Assembly (NCBI RefSeq): GCF_014243395.1
Contig: NZ_JACLCP010000001.1
Coordinates: forward strand, 434,001-498,000
Source: Winogradskyella flava
GTDB lineage: Bacteria > Bacteroidota > Bacteroidia > Flavobacteriales > Flavobacteriaceae
Length of the DNA: 64,000 nt
Reading direction: 5' to 3'
Every line of letters starts with the position of its first letter. The first letter of the stretch is position 1. The notes beneath the pieces were generated by a model. That model ran no database searches and was not told the origin of the DNA. It worked only from the letters and a program-made list of their open reading frames with translations. Positions 43,675 to 52,104 of this stretch are shown piece after piece. The position numbers were made by a program, and so were the translations under genes.

Positions 43675-45366
43675 TTACGCATTAAATATTTGATCTAATA
43701 TTTTTTTTGTTATCACATAGGTCGGCTTCACGCCAGATGCTCCCAAGCCTCCAGATGCCAATGTGCTTCCGGTTTCAAGAGGATTATCACTTGCGTAATA
43801 GGCATACCTGACCTTAACATCTTCATTTATACTTCCTCTAACCTTGGATGCTGCTTGAATGGCTTTTTGGTAGTGCGCGCCTTCCATTTCCAAACCTATA
43901 ACATTCCAGGTAGATTTCTTAAAGAATTTTAATATTTCCTTATTTTGCAAAGACGTACCCAAAACTGTAACCATAGTGCCTTCATAAACATCAACTCCGC
44001 AATCTAACAAATCATTTTTACTTAGTTCATTTTTAAAAGGATAGTTGTCCGCGGTCCCTTCAAAAATATGTGCAGATGGTATCATAACATCACCTTTCCC
44101 GCCCTCAAGAATACCTGCTTTACCCATTATTGATATGGACTTAACATCTAAAGGCACTTTTGTTCCATTAACCTTAAGAGGTTTTAAGAACTCATCCAAA
44201 GTCTCATAAGCTTGTTCACCGAAGGCATAGTCCATGACAAATAGGACTGCTTTTTCTTCTTTGTTGGATTCCAAATATTCAAAATCTGTTTTAGAAAAAT
44301 CTATTTTATCTGTGTCAAAAATCTGCACATCAATGTTGGTTCCAGAAGCGTCTTTTATATAGATCATTCCGTTTTGCAACGCTGATTTTTCTACTTTATT
44401 GCGTAACGTGGTGTTTTTTGAGTCACTTAAGGTTTCAAAAATCTCAAAAATATCTTTTTTAGCTTCAGCACTTTTGATACTTCCTTTAGCAAAAATCGAA
44501 TTCATAACGCTATGCATATTTGCACTTATGATATGGATTGGCCGTTCCACTAAGCCATTTTTGCGCAGAATAGACTTAATATTATCAGCCCATATTTCAC
44601 CATGTATGTGGTGCCCTAAGCGCTCTCTTAAAACTGGGCTAAAGGTAATGGTCCTTTTATTGCCATTTACAACCTCTTCAATAGCCAATTTACCCAACCA
44701 GTATACAATATGAAGTAATCGCTCTGGCTGCTTTTCTGTAGCAAATTTAGGATATGCTTCTGTTAATTCATTAAAGGTTCTACCTAAAATATTTGCGGTA
44801 TGCGTTATAGCGATTTCACGCTCCTTTTGAGTTAATTTTTTCGATGATAATACTGCACTTTCTAACTTTTGCCAATCCCTGACTGTAGCTCCTTCCTCAT
44901 TGATAATAATACGCTTACTAATTTTGTGTGATTCGACAAAAAGAAATGTAAGATGCGTCAAAATATCATAAATTTCCGAGCGTCCTCTAGTAATTTCAAT
45001 GTTCATTTGCTCATCATCTATCCGATAACAATTGCGTCTTCTTTTTGGAGGAATTATTGGCTTAAAGTGCGAATTGGCATAACCTTCGTCGCTGGTTAAA
45101 TTTATAAAGGTACACTCTTCTATACCTTGCGGTAAACGGTCTATAACATATAGCAATCCTTCAAGTTCTGCCTTTTCCTCGGCAATAGACCCATAAATCT
45201 CTGGTCTTAATAGTAGTAATGCTTCTCGAAGTGTCTCTCCAGAGACTCCCATGGGTTTGTAAAATCCACGATTGAAAAGATGACGCATTGTAATATACAT
45301 GCGCTCAATAGCACTTGAACTCTCTTGCGCTCTTGTTCTCTTGTGTCTTTTATCAGTTGTACTCAT
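43675..45366 (-). CDS. Uncharacterised protein with a C-terminal nucleoside-phosphorylase-like domain (I think DUF6909)
   Basis: This 563-residue soluble protein has no signal or membrane helix. The N-terminal half (about 1-330) is helical with no motif I recognise. The C-terminal third has a pattern typical of the PNP/UDP-phosphorylase and MTA/SAH nucleosidase fold: GKAGILEGGKGDV (about 415-427) resembling the GxAGG...GD element, LEMEG (492-496) matching the V/L-E-M-E-G/A signature, and ASDNP with Asp527 at the place of the catalytic SD. I believe the family is DUF6909 and is widespread in flavobacteria. A nucleotide or nucleoside base-release activity is inference. It starts 27 bases after the GH3 gene and lies 3 bases before the Wzz-like gene. 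Confidence 0.8.
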   Translation of the reverse strand: MSTTDKRHKRTRAQESSSAIERMYITMRHLFNRGFYKPMGVSGETLREALLLLRPEIYGSIAEEKAELEGLLYVIDRLPQGIEECTFINLTSDEGYANSHFKPIIPPKRRRNCYRIDDEQMNIEITRGRSEIYDILTHLTFLFVESHKISKRIIINEEGATVRDWQKLESAVLSSKKLTQKEREIAITHTANILGRTFNELTEAYPKFATEKQPERLLHIVYWLGKLAIEEVVNGNKRTITFSPVLRERLGHHIHGEIWADNIKSILRKNGLVERPIHIISANMHSVMNSIFAKGSIKSAEAKKDIFEIFETLSDSKNTTLRNKVEKSALQNGMIYIKDASGTNIDVQIFDTDKIDFSKTDFEYLESNKEEKAVLFVMDYAFGEQAYETLDEFLKPLKVNGTKVPLDVKSISIMGKAGILEGGKGDVMIPSAHIFEGTADNYPFKNELSKNDLLDCGVDVYEGTMVTVLGTSLQNKEILKFFKKSTWNVIGLEMEGAHYQKAIQAASKVRGSINEDVKVRYAYYASDNPLETGSTLASGGLGASGVKPTYVITKKILDQIFNA

Positions 45367-45393
45367 ACAGTATTTTAACCTGCAAATATAGCT

Positions 45394-46896
45394 TTATTTA
45401 GTTAATCCCAGTTGGTAGAGTTTATCTGCAATTTTCCTGTCATTGGATAGTCTTGGTATTTTATTTTGTCCGCCTAATTTACCAATAGACTTCATGTAGG
45501 TTTGAAAACCATCTTTTTTTACTCTTGCAATTTTTAAGGTTTTTAAAACCTTTCCCTCTATTAAATCGAGATAATAACTGTTCTGCTGTTGAAGGGACCG
45601 TTCTAAATCTTCAATAAATTTTAACTCATCCTCAGGTTCATTTTCAAATTCTATAAACCATTCGTGATATGGCAAACCTTCTTCTGGATTAATTTGTGGT
45701 GCAACTGTAAATTCATTGACTGAAATCGTTGTCTTTTCTAGTGCTTCTTTGAGAGCTTGCTCGACCTCTTTACCGATAACATGCTCACCAAAAGCCGATA
45801 TAAAATGCTTTATTCTACCACTAACAATAACTCTGTAAGGGCTTAGAGATGTAAACTGAACAGTGTCACCAATATTATATGCCCAAAGACCCGCGTTTGT
45901 AGAAATAATCATCACGTAATTAATGCCAAGCCTTACGTCTTTTATGGTAATGCGTTTTGGATTATCTTCGAAAAAATGTTCTGCTTCGACGAATTCGTAA
46001 AAAATACCAGAATTTAATTGAAGTAGCATCCCTGTTTCATTTTGCTTGTCTTGAAAAGCAAAAAAACCTTCACTAGCCGGGTACAACTCAATACTATCTA
46101 CTTGTCGCCCTATCAAATTTTCAAACTTTGCGCGATAAGGTTCGTAATTAACACCTCCGAAAATGAAAAGATTAAAGTTCTTGAAAATATCACCTACTTT
46201 CTTGTTCCTTTTTTCAATGAGTTTTTCAAAATACATCTGCACCCAAGATGGAATACCAGAAATAATCGTCATGTCTTCATTGATAGTTTCCTCGACAATG
46301 GCATCGACCTTTGTTTCCCAATCCTCAATACAATTGGTTTCCAGACTTGGCAATCTGTTTTTTTGTAGGTATTTTGGAACATAGTGTGCAACTATACCTG
46401 ATAATCTTCCGAGTTTGATACCATTTTTCTCTTCAAGAATAGGACTTCCTTGTAAGAATATCATTTTACCATCTACAAACTTTGAATTACCAGTTTCGTG
46501 GATATACATTAAAATAGCATTTCGAGCGGCTTCAACATGAGTAGGCATGCTCTCCTTGGTAATGGGAATATATTTCGCGCCAGAGGTAGTACCAGATGTC
46601 TTGGCAAAGTATATGGGTTTCCCTTTCCAAAGTATATTTTCTTCACCATGCACAACACGCTCCACATAAGGTCTTAGTTCTTCATAATCTCGTATTGGAA
46701 CTTTAGATTTAAAATCTTCATACGTCTTAATCTCGTTAAAACTGTGATCTTGGCCAAAAACTGTGGTACTTGCCTCGGCTAATAGTTCTCGAAATATTTT
46801 TTCTTGAGTTTCAACGGGTTTGGTGGCCCATTTTTTAATGCGTTTTGCAATGTATTTTGCAAAAGGTTTTGAAAGTGCTGCTTTAAGCGACTGCAT
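45394..46896 (-). CDS. GH3 family acyl-adenylate enzyme
   Basis: This 500-residue protein belongs to the GH3 (plant auxin-responsive) family, which joins acyl groups to amino acids through acyl-AMP. The ATP-binding loop is KTSGTTSGAKYIP (99-111). Further segments are LYPASEGFFAFQDK and VSGRIKHFISAFGEH near the hinge to the C-terminal domain. Bacterial members are widespread in Bacteroidota, and their natural substrate is unknown. The ATG overlaps the stop of the M23 peptidase gene as TAATG, so it is coupled. Confidence 0.92.
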   Translation of the reverse strand: MQSLKAALSKPFAKYIAKRIKKWATKPVETQEKIFRELLAEASTTVFGQDHSFNEIKTYEDFKSKVPIRDYEELRPYVERVVHGEENILWKGKPIYFAKTSGTTSGAKYIPITKESMPTHVEAARNAILMYIHETGNSKFVDGKMIFLQGSPILEEKNGIKLGRLSGIVAHYVPKYLQKNRLPSLETNCIEDWETKVDAIVEETINEDMTIISGIPSWVQMYFEKLIEKRNKKVGDIFKNFNLFIFGGVNYEPYRAKFENLIGRQVDSIELYPASEGFFAFQDKQNETGMLLQLNSGIFYEFVEAEHFFEDNPKRITIKDVRLGINYVMIISTNAGLWAYNIGDTVQFTSLSPYRVIVSGRIKHFISAFGEHVIGKEVEQALKEALEKTTISVNEFTVAPQINPEEGLPYHEWFIEFENEPEDELKFIEDLERSLQQQNSYYLDLIEGKVLKTLKIARVKKDGFQTYMKSIGKLGGQNKIPRLSNDRKIADKLYQLGLTK

Positions 46897-47765
46897 TACT
46901 GAAAATCAATAAAATTAGTTGGGTTTACCGGATAGCCCTTGCTCCAAAGTTCGAAATGTAAATGTGGGCCTGTACTGAGTTCCCCTGTGTTTCCAGACAT
47001 TGCTATAACCTCTCCTGCTTTTACCAAATCGCCCTGTGACTTTGTAATCGCAGAATTGTGTTTATAAACGGAAATCAATTCCTGATTGTGCTCTATGATT
47101 ACAACATATCCTGTTTCTACAGTCCATTCTGCAAAAATCACAGTTCCATCTGCTGTTGCTTTCACGGGAGTATCACTTGCCACAACCACATCTACAGCAA
47201 AGTGTTTATCTTCTATATTATAATCTTCTGAAATAGTTCCGTTAACAGGCGGAAATAACACAAAATTGGAAGGGTTAGATGTATCTTCGAACAAATTATA
47301 TTTATCTTCTTTTTCAACCTTTTCTCTCAACAATGAGTCTTCTTTGTTTGTAGTTACTTGAGAAATGTCTATATCATTTTTTGCCGCTTCAATAATTGAA
47401 TCCCTATTGAATTCGACTGTAGCAACATCTCCTGTAAGCACTTTTCTTATAGAAGCGTAGTACCGCTTATTCAACTCTAGTTCTTGCACAAGAGAATCTG
47501 TTTTGTAATTAAGTAACGAGGCTTCTTTTTTTAATTTTGAAGACGAATAGCCAGGTATATATTCTCGCAAAGGTGTAAAGGCAATTAGCAGTATCGTGAA
47601 AAATATCAAGAATATAGCAGATAAAGAGGTTAATACAAAAACATTGAGGCGCGTTAACTTAATTGCAAAACGCTCTTCGAAAGTGTCTTCATTTAAAATA
47701 ACCAAACGATACTTATGCAGTAGTTTTTTGGCTAGTTTTTTTTCTTTTTTCTTCTTTTTTGCCAT
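46896..47765 (-). CDS. M23 family metallopeptidase (LytM-type) with N-terminal membrane anchor
   Basis: This 289-residue protein has a basic cytoplasmic start (MAKKKKKEKKLAKK), one membrane helix at about 44-62, a coiled-coil-like segment (about 75-160) and a periplasmic M23 domain (about 165-289). Zinc ligands are His188 and Asp192 in HFAVD, and His270 in PHLHFEL, with His236 and His268 as further active-site histidines. All are present, so activity against peptidoglycan cross-bridges is expected. The ATG at 47765 is used in preference to a TTG one codon earlier. It opens the tightly packed operon that leads to the GH3, phosphorylase-like, Wzz-like, rhamnose and sulfate genes. Confidence 0.92.
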   Translation of the reverse strand: MAKKKKKEKKLAKKLLHKYRLVILNEDTFEERFAIKLTRLNVFVLTSLSAIFLIFFTILLIAFTPLREYIPGYSSSKLKKEASLLNYKTDSLVQELELNKRYYASIRKVLTGDVATVEFNRDSIIEAAKNDIDISQVTTNKEDSLLREKVEKEDKYNLFEDTSNPSNFVLFPPVNGTISEDYNIEDKHFAVDVVVASDTPVKATADGTVIFAEWTVETGYVVIIEHNQELISVYKHNSAITKSQGDLVKAGEVIAMSGNTGELSTGPHLHFELWSKGYPVNPTNFIDFQ

Positions 47766-47770
47766 CAAAA

Positions 47771-47778
47771 CAAAATTA
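47771..47778 (-). promoter_or_regulatory. -7 box for the M23-GH3-rfb-cys operon
   Basis: TAATTTTG on the minus strand lies only 5 bases before the ATG at 47765. A TTG (47803-47805) lies 24 bases upstream. If this is the promoter, the mRNA is essentially leaderless. Confidence 0.5.
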
Positions 47779-47852
47779 GTTAAAATAGTGAAATACCACT
47801 ATCAATAAGTGCTAAAGTTGCCTTTAGAACGTTATAATTAAAGTATAATTAC

Positions 47853-47860
47853 TAACTTTG
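47853..47860 (+). promoter_or_regulatory. -7 box for tatA
   Basis: TAACTTTG on the plus strand, 18 bases before the ATG at 47879. No TTG lies at the right distance upstream. Confidence 0.4.
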
Positions 47861-47878
47861 TAGTCTAAATTTAAAATT

Positions 47879-48061
47879 ATGAGTTTAAGCATTGTCCCAT
47901 TAGCAATTGGTGCTCCTCAGATTATTCTGATTGTAGTTGTTGTTTTGTTACTTTTTGGAGGAAGAAAAATTCCTGAATTAATGAGAGGTTTAGGTAGTGG
48001 CATCAAAGAATTTAAAGACGCAAGTAAAGAAGATCCTGCTGACAATAAGGAAAAAGAATAA
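47879..48061 (+). CDS. tatA: Sec-independent protein translocase TatA/E
   Basis: This 60-residue protein has a single N-terminal membrane helix (about 10-27, [16 protein letters not shown]). An [16 protein letters not shown] amphipathic helix and an acidic, lysine-rich tail follow, the full layout of TatA. It forms the oligomeric pore of the twin-arginine export pathway in the inner membrane. The gene stands alone on the plus strand and ends at a strong bidirectional terminator. tatB and tatC are not in this window. Confidence 0.95.
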   Translation: MSLSIVPLAIGAPQIILIVVVVLLLFGGRKIPELMRGLGSGIKEFKDASKEDPADNKEKE

Positions 48062-48080
48062 GTCCTTATCTGAAAAACAT

Positions 48081-48118
48081 AACAAAAAAGCCAACTTATT
48101 AGAGTTGGCTTTTTTGTT
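48081..48118. terminator. Bidirectional intrinsic terminator between tatA and the DUF4837 gene
   Basis: Perfect 15-base arms, AACAAAAAAGCCAAC (48081-48095) and GTTGGCTTTTTTGTT (48104-48118), enclose an 8-base loop. T-runs exist in both directions, so it serves both convergent genes. The last two bases are part of the DUF4837 gene stop codon (48117-48119). Confidence 0.93.
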
Positions 48119-49097
48119 ACTTTATCTTAATCGATTTAATTATCGACTCTAATTCAAATACATATTCACTTTTACTAAGTGATGGCGCATAAACATAGCC
48201 ATCCGCAACCAGATAGCGCCCGTTAACTTTATCCTCAATAGCGTAGGCAATAAACGGACCTCCCATTGTATAGCTTTCCATATCCCAAAGTCCTCTAATT
48301 TCAAGGGCTGGTTTATTGTCAATGATGGTTTCAAACATCGCTGGCGCATAAGCCTCTTCAACTTTCATGTAGATGTCATCTTCCCCTGGAATTTTAGTTT
48401 TTGTAATATCATTTCTTAGCTTTACAAAATCCACAATAGTGCTGTCGCCAGAAGAGATACTTTCTATAGGTATTTCATAAAACATGATGTCTATAGTTTT
48501 ACTTTGATCCAGTGCTTTTCTTAACCAATAAAAATCGTTTTCCGCTTTTCCAAATTTATAAGCTGAAGGAATATTAACCGTGAAGCCTAATTGGTTCTCC
48601 ATTTTTTCGTCATCTAACAGCGATAAATTAATGCGTCTCTGTTTCTCTTTAACATCTTCCTTATTAAAAGCATCAATAATCTTGGCTTTATTATCTTTTA
48701 GTTGAGCTATTATTTCTTGATTGGTTTTCCCGCCAATTACTGCAACGGTCTGAGGTTTTGCAAAAACATTATTCGCTATTTTAACGGAAGGTGCAATCTC
48801 ACCCTTTTCAATTTTAAGCACAATTCTACTGCGTGTTGCAAAACCATCAAATACTTGAGGTGGTATTTGTCTCAATTTAAACATAGGCTCATCTACCAAT
48901 AAACCATTGATGGGCGCTGCAAATATCTCCCGAATACTCTCTCCGACACTTCCATCCCACAGTGAATTGTCCACCACCACAGAGATACTGTTTAAATTTC
49001 CATTTGAGGCTGGAAGATAGACAGTTTTGTCGCCATCTTTTTTATCACCACATGCCAAGAAAAGCATCGCAATCACTACTGTGTATAACGTTCTCAT
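48117..49097 (-). CDS. DUF4837 family lipoprotein
   Basis: This 326-residue protein has a lipoprotein signal (MRTLYTVVIAMLFLAC, Cys16), so it is probably outer- or inner-membrane attached. The body has the DUF4837 segments NSLWDGSVGESIREIFAAP and EIRGLWDMESYTMGGPFIAY. Family function is unknown. It follows the LysM transglycosylase by 23 bases on the same strand and is likely co-transcribed with it. This family is commonly seen next to MltD-type enzymes in flavobacteria. Confidence 0.88.
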   Translation of the reverse strand: MRTLYTVVIAMLFLACGDKKDGDKTVYLPASNGNLNSISVVVDNSLWDGSVGESIREIFAAPINGLLVDEPMFKLRQIPPQVFDGFATRSRIVLKIEKGEIAPSVKIANNVFAKPQTVAVIGGKTNQEIIAQLKDNKAKIIDAFNKEDVKEKQRRINLSLLDDEKMENQLGFTVNIPSAYKFGKAENDFYWLRKALDQSKTIDIMFYEIPIESISSGDSTIVDFVKLRNDITKTKIPGEDDIYMKVEEAYAPAMFETIIDNKPALEIRGLWDMESYTMGGPFIAYAIEDKVNGRYLVADGYVYAPSLSKSEYVFELESIIKSIKIK

Positions 49098-49120
49098 AAG
49101 ATTAAATTTTGTCGGTTCTT

Positions 49121-50683
49121 TTATTTTGACACCACAAGTGTCATTCCTATTTTGAGTTTGTTACCACTAATATCGTTCCAATCTTTAAGATTTTGAACAG
49201 AAACTCCAGAAAATTTTTGTGATATCGTCCATAAAGAATCACCAGGCTTAACTACGTAGGTTTGTTTTCCTTCGGTGTTGACGACCTTTTTTTGCGCTTC
49301 AGGTTTTGGTGCAGCACCATGGTTTCTTGGATAGATGGTTAATCGTTGTCCTATTTTTAGATTATTGCTTCTAAGTCCATTCCAACGTTTTATTTGACTT
49401 ACACGCACACCATATTTTCTGGCAATCTTGCCTAAATAATCTCCATTTTTTACGCGATATCTAATTTGAGTGTCATTTTTGAAAAGTTGCGGCAAGGGTT
49501 TTTCACGCTGATTGAACTCGGCATTTGCAAAAGCATAAATCTTTTCTTCGTTACTTACGAATTTACCAATAGCTTCCCTGGGCAATCTCAAAACATAGGT
49601 TTTCCCATCTACTTTTGGAATGATATCCAATTTATAAGCAGGATTTAAAAATTGTAGCTCTTCAATTTTAATTCCTGTAGCTTCAGACACATGATCTAGA
49701 GAAATCATTTGCCTTACGTGTACCGTGTCCGTCTCTATATATTGAAATGCTGGTCGTTCAGGTTTGAATCCATGTTCTTTAGCATATTCAAAAATGTACA
49801 TAGTTGCTAAAAATGCCGGAACGTAGCCAGCAGTTTCTCTTGGCAAGTTTTGACGAATGTTCCAATAATTCTTATAACCTCCAGAGCGTCTAATGGCTTT
49901 ATTTACATTTCCTGGTCCAGAATTATATGCTGCTAAGGCTAAATCCCAATCGCCAAATATTCTATATAGCCTCCCTAGGTATTGTGCAGCAGCGGTAGTA
50001 GATTTAATGGGGTCACTGCGGTCATCAACATAACTGCTTACATCCAAATCGTGCTCCTTGCCTGTACCATACATAAATTGCCACAAACCGGTTGCGCCAA
50101 CACGAGAACGCGCTCTTGGTTTTAATGCCGATTCAACAATAGCCAAATATTTCATTTCTAAAGGAATATTTTGATTGTCAAACTCTTGCTCAAACATTGG
50201 AAAGTAGAAGTGGCTCAACCCCATTAATCTCTCCAAAGATGTTCTTCTATGTTTAAGGTAATTTTTAATGACACTCTCTAATGACGGATTATATTCTACA
50301 TTAAATGGTGTCCTAGCATTTAAACGCTTCAGCCTTGCTTTAAGGGTGTCGGTTGAGAGTTGTGGATAGTATACAGGTTCGTATTTTAATTCGGTTACGG
50401 ATTTATATACGGTATCAAACAGCGCATTGCTATATAGTTCATCCAACCATTTTTTATCCAAGGCTGCAGCTTCAGGTAAGTCTTCTATATTTTTTATTCG
50501 AGACGAATCTATAACAGCAGGAATAGATTTTTGGGGTGTTATTAATTTCCCATCAATAACTGAATCTTTAGTTATCTGTATAACCGAATGATTGTTCTGA
50601 GGAATACTATCTGTTTTGGTTTGGGAAAATGCTTTAGATACAAATACACAAGAGCAAGCCCATAAAAACGTTTTCAATGTCAT
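49121..50683 (-). CDS. LysM-containing lytic transglycosylase (MltD-like)
   Basis: This 520-residue secreted protein has a signal peptide (about 1-20), a lytic transglycosylase domain (about 140-330) with catalytic Glu184 in AIVESALKPRARSRVGATGL followed by LWQFMYGTG, and LAAYNSGPGNVNKAI. Two LysM peptidoglycan-binding domains form the C-terminus (about 405-450 and 475-520). It cleaves glycan strands of peptidoglycan in the periplasm. The domain order is that of MltD. It lies between pgk and the DUF4837 lipoprotein. Confidence 0.93.
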   Translation of the reverse strand: MTLKTFLWACSCVFVSKAFSQTKTDSIPQNNHSVIQITKDSVIDGKLITPQKSIPAVIDSSRIKNIEDLPEAAALDKKWLDELYSNALFDTVYKSVTELKYEPVYYPQLSTDTLKARLKRLNARTPFNVEYNPSLESVIKNYLKHRRTSLERLMGLSHFYFPMFEQEFDNQNIPLEMKYLAIVESALKPRARSRVGATGLWQFMYGTGKEHDLDVSSYVDDRSDPIKSTTAAAQYLGRLYRIFGDWDLALAAYNSGPGNVNKAIRRSGGYKNYWNIRQNLPRETAGYVPAFLATMYIFEYAKEHGFKPERPAFQYIETDTVHVRQMISLDHVSEATGIKIEELQFLNPAYKLDIIPKVDGKTYVLRLPREAIGKFVSNEEKIYAFANAEFNQREKPLPQLFKNDTQIRYRVKNGDYLGKIARKYGVRVSQIKRWNGLRSNNLKIGQRLTIYPRNHGAAPKPEAQKKVVNTEGKQTYVVKPGDSLWTISQKFSGVSVQNLKDWNDISGNKLKIGMTLVVSK

Positions 50684-50757
50684 AAATCACATAATTGATC
50701 TGTAAAAGTCAACGCAATATAAACGTTGTGGGGCCTAAAATAGTATTTTTTTGCAAT

Positions 50758-51945
50758 CTAACTTAAAATCGCCGCAATACCAGGCAAAGTCTTGCCCTCT
50801 AAACTTTCCAACATGGCACCTCCTCCAGTACTCACATAACTCACTTTATCCTCAAAACCAAATTGCTTAACTGCAGCAACCGAGTCTCCACCTCCAACCA
50901 ATGAGAATGCCCCGTTCTTAGTAGAATTGGCAATTGAATCTCCTAATGCAATAGTGCCATTGGAGAAATTTTCCATTTCAAAAACACCTAGTGGACCATT
51001 CCAAAGAATGGTTTTACACTGATTAACCACGGCGTCAAAAATTTCAAGAGATCTTGGACCAGCATCCAAACCTTGCCAACCGTCAGGAATACTTTTAACA
51101 TCACAAATCTGTGTATTCGCATCATTACTGAACGCGTTAGCAGCTAACACATCTACGGGTAAATGAATTTTCACCCCTTTCGCTTCCGCTTGTTTCATAA
51201 TGTCAATTGCCAATTCCATCTTATCGTCTTCACAAATAGAATCTCCAATGCTTCCGCCTTGGGCCTTTATGAAAGTAAACGTCATTCCGCCTCCAATAAT
51301 CAAGTGATCTACCTTGTCTAAAATATTCTCAATAACCGTAATTTTAGAAGACACTTTTGCACCACCAAGAACTGCTAATACTGGTTTTTCACCATCTTCA
51401 AGAACTTTTTTAATGCTTTCTATCTCTTTGGCCAACAAATGCCCAAAGCATTTTGCTTCTGGAAAGAATTGCGCAATAATGGTTGTCGATGCATGAGCTC
51501 TGTGCGCAGTTCCAAAGGCATCATTAACATAAATATCTCCCAGCTTAGAGAGTTTTTCGGCAAAGTCTTTATCACCTTGTTTTTCTTCATCATGAAAACG
51601 TAAATTTTCCAATAACAAAATTTCTCCTGGTTGCAGCGCATTCGCTTTTTCTTCGGCTTCTTCGCCAACACAATTACTAGCAAACTTTACTTCAACACCA
51701 AGTATATCTTCAATTTTAGAGATGATGTGCTTTAGGGAAAATTCATCCTGAATACCTTTTGGACGCCCGAGATGAGACATTAAAACACAGCTTCCACCAT
51801 CTTCCAATATTTTGATAATCGTGGGCTTGGCAGATACAATTCTGGTTGTATCAGTAACTTCGAAATTATCGTTTAAGGGTACATTAAAATCTACGCGGAT
51901 TAATGCTCTTTTATCTTTAAAATTAAAGTCGTTTAATGTTTTCAT
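50758..51945 (-). CDS. pgk: Phosphoglycerate kinase
   Basis: This 395-residue glycolytic enzyme transfers phosphate from 1,3-bisphosphoglycerate to ADP. The start [20 protein letters not shown] gives the usual length. A TTG-initiated extension to 52011 covers the promoter and is rejected. Motifs include [38 protein letters not shown] and the C-terminal [13 protein letters not shown]. It is alone with its own promoter. Confidence 0.97.
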   Translation of the reverse strand: MKTLNDFNFKDKRALIRVDFNVPLNDNFEVTDTTRIVSAKPTIIKILEDGGSCVLMSHLGRPKGIQDEFSLKHIISKIEDILGVEVKFASNCVGEEAEEKANALQPGEILLLENLRFHDEEKQGDKDFAEKLSKLGDIYVNDAFGTAHRAHASTTIIAQFFPEAKCFGHLLAKEIESIKKVLEDGEKPVLAVLGGAKVSSKITVIENILDKVDHLIIGGGMTFTFIKAQGGSIGDSICEDDKMELAIDIMKQAEAKGVKIHLPVDVLAANAFSNDANTQICDVKSIPDGWQGLDAGPRSLEIFDAVVNQCKTILWNGPLGVFEMENFSNGTIALGDSIANSTKNGAFSLVGGGDSVAAVKQFGFEDKVSYVSTGGGAMLESLEGKTLPGIAAILS

Positions 51946-51980
51946 GTCTATTATATAGTATGTGGGTTGTTTCTGATTAA

Positions 51981-52011
51981 CAAATATAAGTCCATAATGA
52001 GCATTTGACAA
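51981..52011 (-). promoter_or_regulatory. Promoter of pgk
   Basis: TTG (52009-52011), 20-base spacer, TATATTTG (51981-51988) on the minus strand. The leader is about 30 bases before the ATG at 51945. Confidence 0.6.
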
Positions 52012-52070
52012 GAAGATACTGCTTGCTATTACAAAAAATCATGCTGAACGTTATTCCATAAGTAGACAGT

Positions 52071-52100
52071 TTTGTAACATTAAAATATTACATAGCTTTG
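52071..52100 (+). promoter_or_regulatory. Promoter of holB
   Basis: TTTG (52071-52074), 18-base spacer, TAGCTTTG (52093-52100), followed after only 4 bases by the ATG. This is a near-perfect Bacteroidota promoter and suggests a leaderless transcript. Confidence 0.6.
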
Positions 52101-52104
52101 CCGC

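Noticed and set aside
51946..52011. Longer pgk frame (22 extra residues) starting with TTG
   Set aside because: It covers the pgk promoter, and the shorter form has the standard length and canonical start.
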